From contig DAAQ01000010.1 in assembly GCA_001701225.1 (NCBI GenBank), positions 124,001 through 188,000 of the forward strand: 64,000 nt of DNA. Reading direction: 5' to 3'. The translations under genes were made by a program, and so were the position numbers. Below the pieces are notes generated by a model that did not search any database, was not told the origin of the DNA, and was given only the letters and a program-made list of their open reading frames with translations. This DNA comes from Bacteroidales bacterium H5. Lineage in GTDB: Bacteria > Bacteroidota > Bacteroidia > Bacteroidales > Muribaculaceae. Position 1 is the stretch's first letter, and the number at the start of each line of letters is the position of its first letter. This document shows positions 62,790 to 64,000 of this stretch, in pieces.

Positions 62790-63758
62790 TCAGTCGATTG
62801 TGGCCATGACCACAAAGAAACTCGATACGCCTATGATGAGCCACAGGGCTACGGCAAGCATGAACGGCTTGACGCCTACAGCCTTGACGGTCTTGATGGA
62901 GAGACCTGCGCCGATGAGGAATAGTGTCAGCACCAGACCTTTCTTGGCGATATAGACCAACGAGGCGGTGAGCCACGAGGGGAGGCTGAGATATGTATTG
63001 GCCACCATAGCGAGGATGAAGAGGAAGATGAACCAGGGGATGGATATCTTGCTCCCTTTCTCGCGGAATATCAGCATCGTGACGAGTGCCAGGGGGATAA
63101 TCCAGAGGGCACGTGTCAGTTTGATGAGGGTAGCGAGCTGCAGGGCCTCCTGTCCGTAGGCGTCGCCCGCGCCTACTACCGACGAGGTATCATGGATGGC
63201 GATGGCTGCCCATGTGCCGAACTGTGCCTGCGACATGTCGAACAGATGTCCCAGTGGGGGGAAGATGAAAAGGGCTATAGCGTTGAGCACGAAGATTACA
63301 CCGAGCGAGACGGCCATCTCATTGTCATTGGCCTTGAGTACGGGGCCCACGGCGGCGATGGCACTGCCGCCGCATATGGCTGTACCAGACGAAATGAGAT
63401 AGGATGTCTTCTTGTTGATTGCGAGCCACCATCCCAGCAGTACGCCGATGACCATGACGCCGATGACCGAGACTACGGTGAACAGCATCCCCTCGCTGCC
63501 GCTCTTGAGCGATTCGATGAGATTCATGCCGAATCCGAGACCCACGACAGAAGCCTGCAACAGATACTTGGATGTTTTCTTGTTGAATTTCGGATAAGGG
63601 CACTCGAAGACCATTGCGAAGAAGAGTCCCAGGAAGAGTGCGAATGCAGGCGAGACGCTTGCACCCGGAATTATGAGGTCGAGCGGAAGCACGACCATTA
63701 TGGCCAGCAGTATATACATGATACGGCTGGCCGGATGTGATTTGGAAACTGGATTCAT
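62790..63758 (-). CDS. YeiH/UPF0324 family membrane transporter
   Basis: The 322-residue protein has about ten membrane helices. Family blocks are ASVVGLGFGMNL, SSGTAICGGSAIAAVGPV, WAAIAIHDTSSVVGAG and LFLIGAGLSIKTVKAVG. The family is often annotated as a putative sulfate or anion exporter, with little direct evidence. It lies between aroE and comEC on the same strand. Confidence 0.87.
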   Translation of the reverse strand: MNPVSKSHPASRIMYILLAIMVVLPLDLIIPGASVSPAFALFLGLFFAMVFECPYPKFNKKTSKYLLQASVVGLGFGMNLIESLKSGSEGMLFTVVSVIGVMVIGVLLGWWLAINKKTSYLISSGTAICGGSAIAAVGPVLKANDNEMAVSLGVIFVLNAIALFIFPPLGHLFDMSQAQFGTWAAIAIHDTSSVVGAGDAYGQEALQLATLIKLTRALWIIPLALVTMLIFREKGSKISIPWFIFLFILAMVANTYLSLPSWLTASLVYIAKKGLVLTLFLIGAGLSIKTVKAVGVKPFMLAVALWLIIGVSSFFVVMATID

Positions 63759-63807
63759 TAACTAAGGCTAAATATATATAGATTGTTATTGGATGTGCGG
63801 TGTATTT

Positions 63808-64000
63808 TCAGCTGTTCCATACTCGCCATGACGCGAATGCCTGGAGCAGCAGCATCTCGAGTCCGTTCTTGACCTCGGCACCGGCTTCCTCAGCTTTGCG
63901 CATGAATGTGGTGACGTCCGGATTATATAGGAGGTCGTAGCACAGGTGCTCGGGAGTGAGGGCTGAATATGGGATGTCGGGGCACTCGTCGACATGCGGA
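63808..64000 (-). CDS. aroE: Shikimate dehydrogenase, C-terminal part (gene cut by window)
   Basis: The minus-strand frame ending at TGA 63808-63810 reads TPEHLCYDLLYNPDVTTFMR and ends with LLLQAFASWRVWNS, the standard AroE C-terminus (YDLIYNP, then KNGLEML). The first visible residues are PHVDECPDIPYSALTP. The enzyme reduces 3-dehydroshikimate with NADPH in aromatic amino acid synthesis. Its N-terminus lies beyond position 64000. Confidence 0.88.
   Translation of the reverse strand, partial: PHVDECPDIPYSALTPEHLCYDLLYNPDVTTFMRKAEEAGAEVKNGLEMLLLQAFASWRVWNS

Overview
The window looks like chromosomal DNA from a GC-rich member of the Bacteroidales. A Muribaculaceae-like origin is my inference, not something I could test by search. 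The basis is SusC/SusD proteins, a hybrid two-component regulator, a TamB gene followed by a lipoprotein TamA relative (TamL), a MurF-alanine racemase fusion, promoters of the TTTG-N19/20-TAnnTTTG type, and start codons mostly without Shine-Dalgarno sequences. No rRNA, tRNA, CRISPR array or insertion sequence was seen.

Layout. 1-7100: 3' part of a DUF349 protein, a long structured hairpin, an undecaprenyl-phosphate sugar transferase, recQ, a hairpin array, dapA (minus) and a winged-helix protein. 7211-14774: tamB, tamL and a thioredoxin-fold protein. 14780-19455: a tight operon of yicC, gmk, nadD, a DUF5063 gene, rpiB, mazG and a PD-(D/E)XK nuclease-like gene. 19469-25465 (minus): a phosphoesterase, a six-hairpin glycosidase-like lipoprotein, rpsU, an AT-rich GNAT toxin/antitoxin pair and a two-component system.

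25579-56082 is a large polysaccharide utilisation region. The minus-strand arm carries GH115, uxuA, a mannonate oxidoreductase and GH43, which would remove glucuronate and feed it into central metabolism. The plus-strand arm carries the hybrid regulator, GH2, SusC, SusD, PL11 rhamnogalacturonan lyase, a triple SGNH esterase, GH28 and a second GH2. A minus-strand esterase and a PL1 pectate lyase close it. Together they suggest pectin, especially rhamnogalacturonan-I, with acetyl and glucuronyl decorations. 56153-64000 (minus) returns to housekeeping: murF-alr, GSCFA, a small lipoprotein, an esterase, ComEC, a YeiH-type transporter and the 3' end of aroE.

Most notable points: (1) the hybrid regulator is split by a C8 homopolymer, and one C fewer would restore a full-length protein, suggesting phase variation or a sequence error; (2) related operator-like repeats lie upstream of susC, GH28 and GH115, with the same 41-bp spacing to the -7 box at susC and GH28; (3) three intergenic regions hold hairpin arrays that are themselves arranged as larger inverted repeats, with paired substitutions in the stems.
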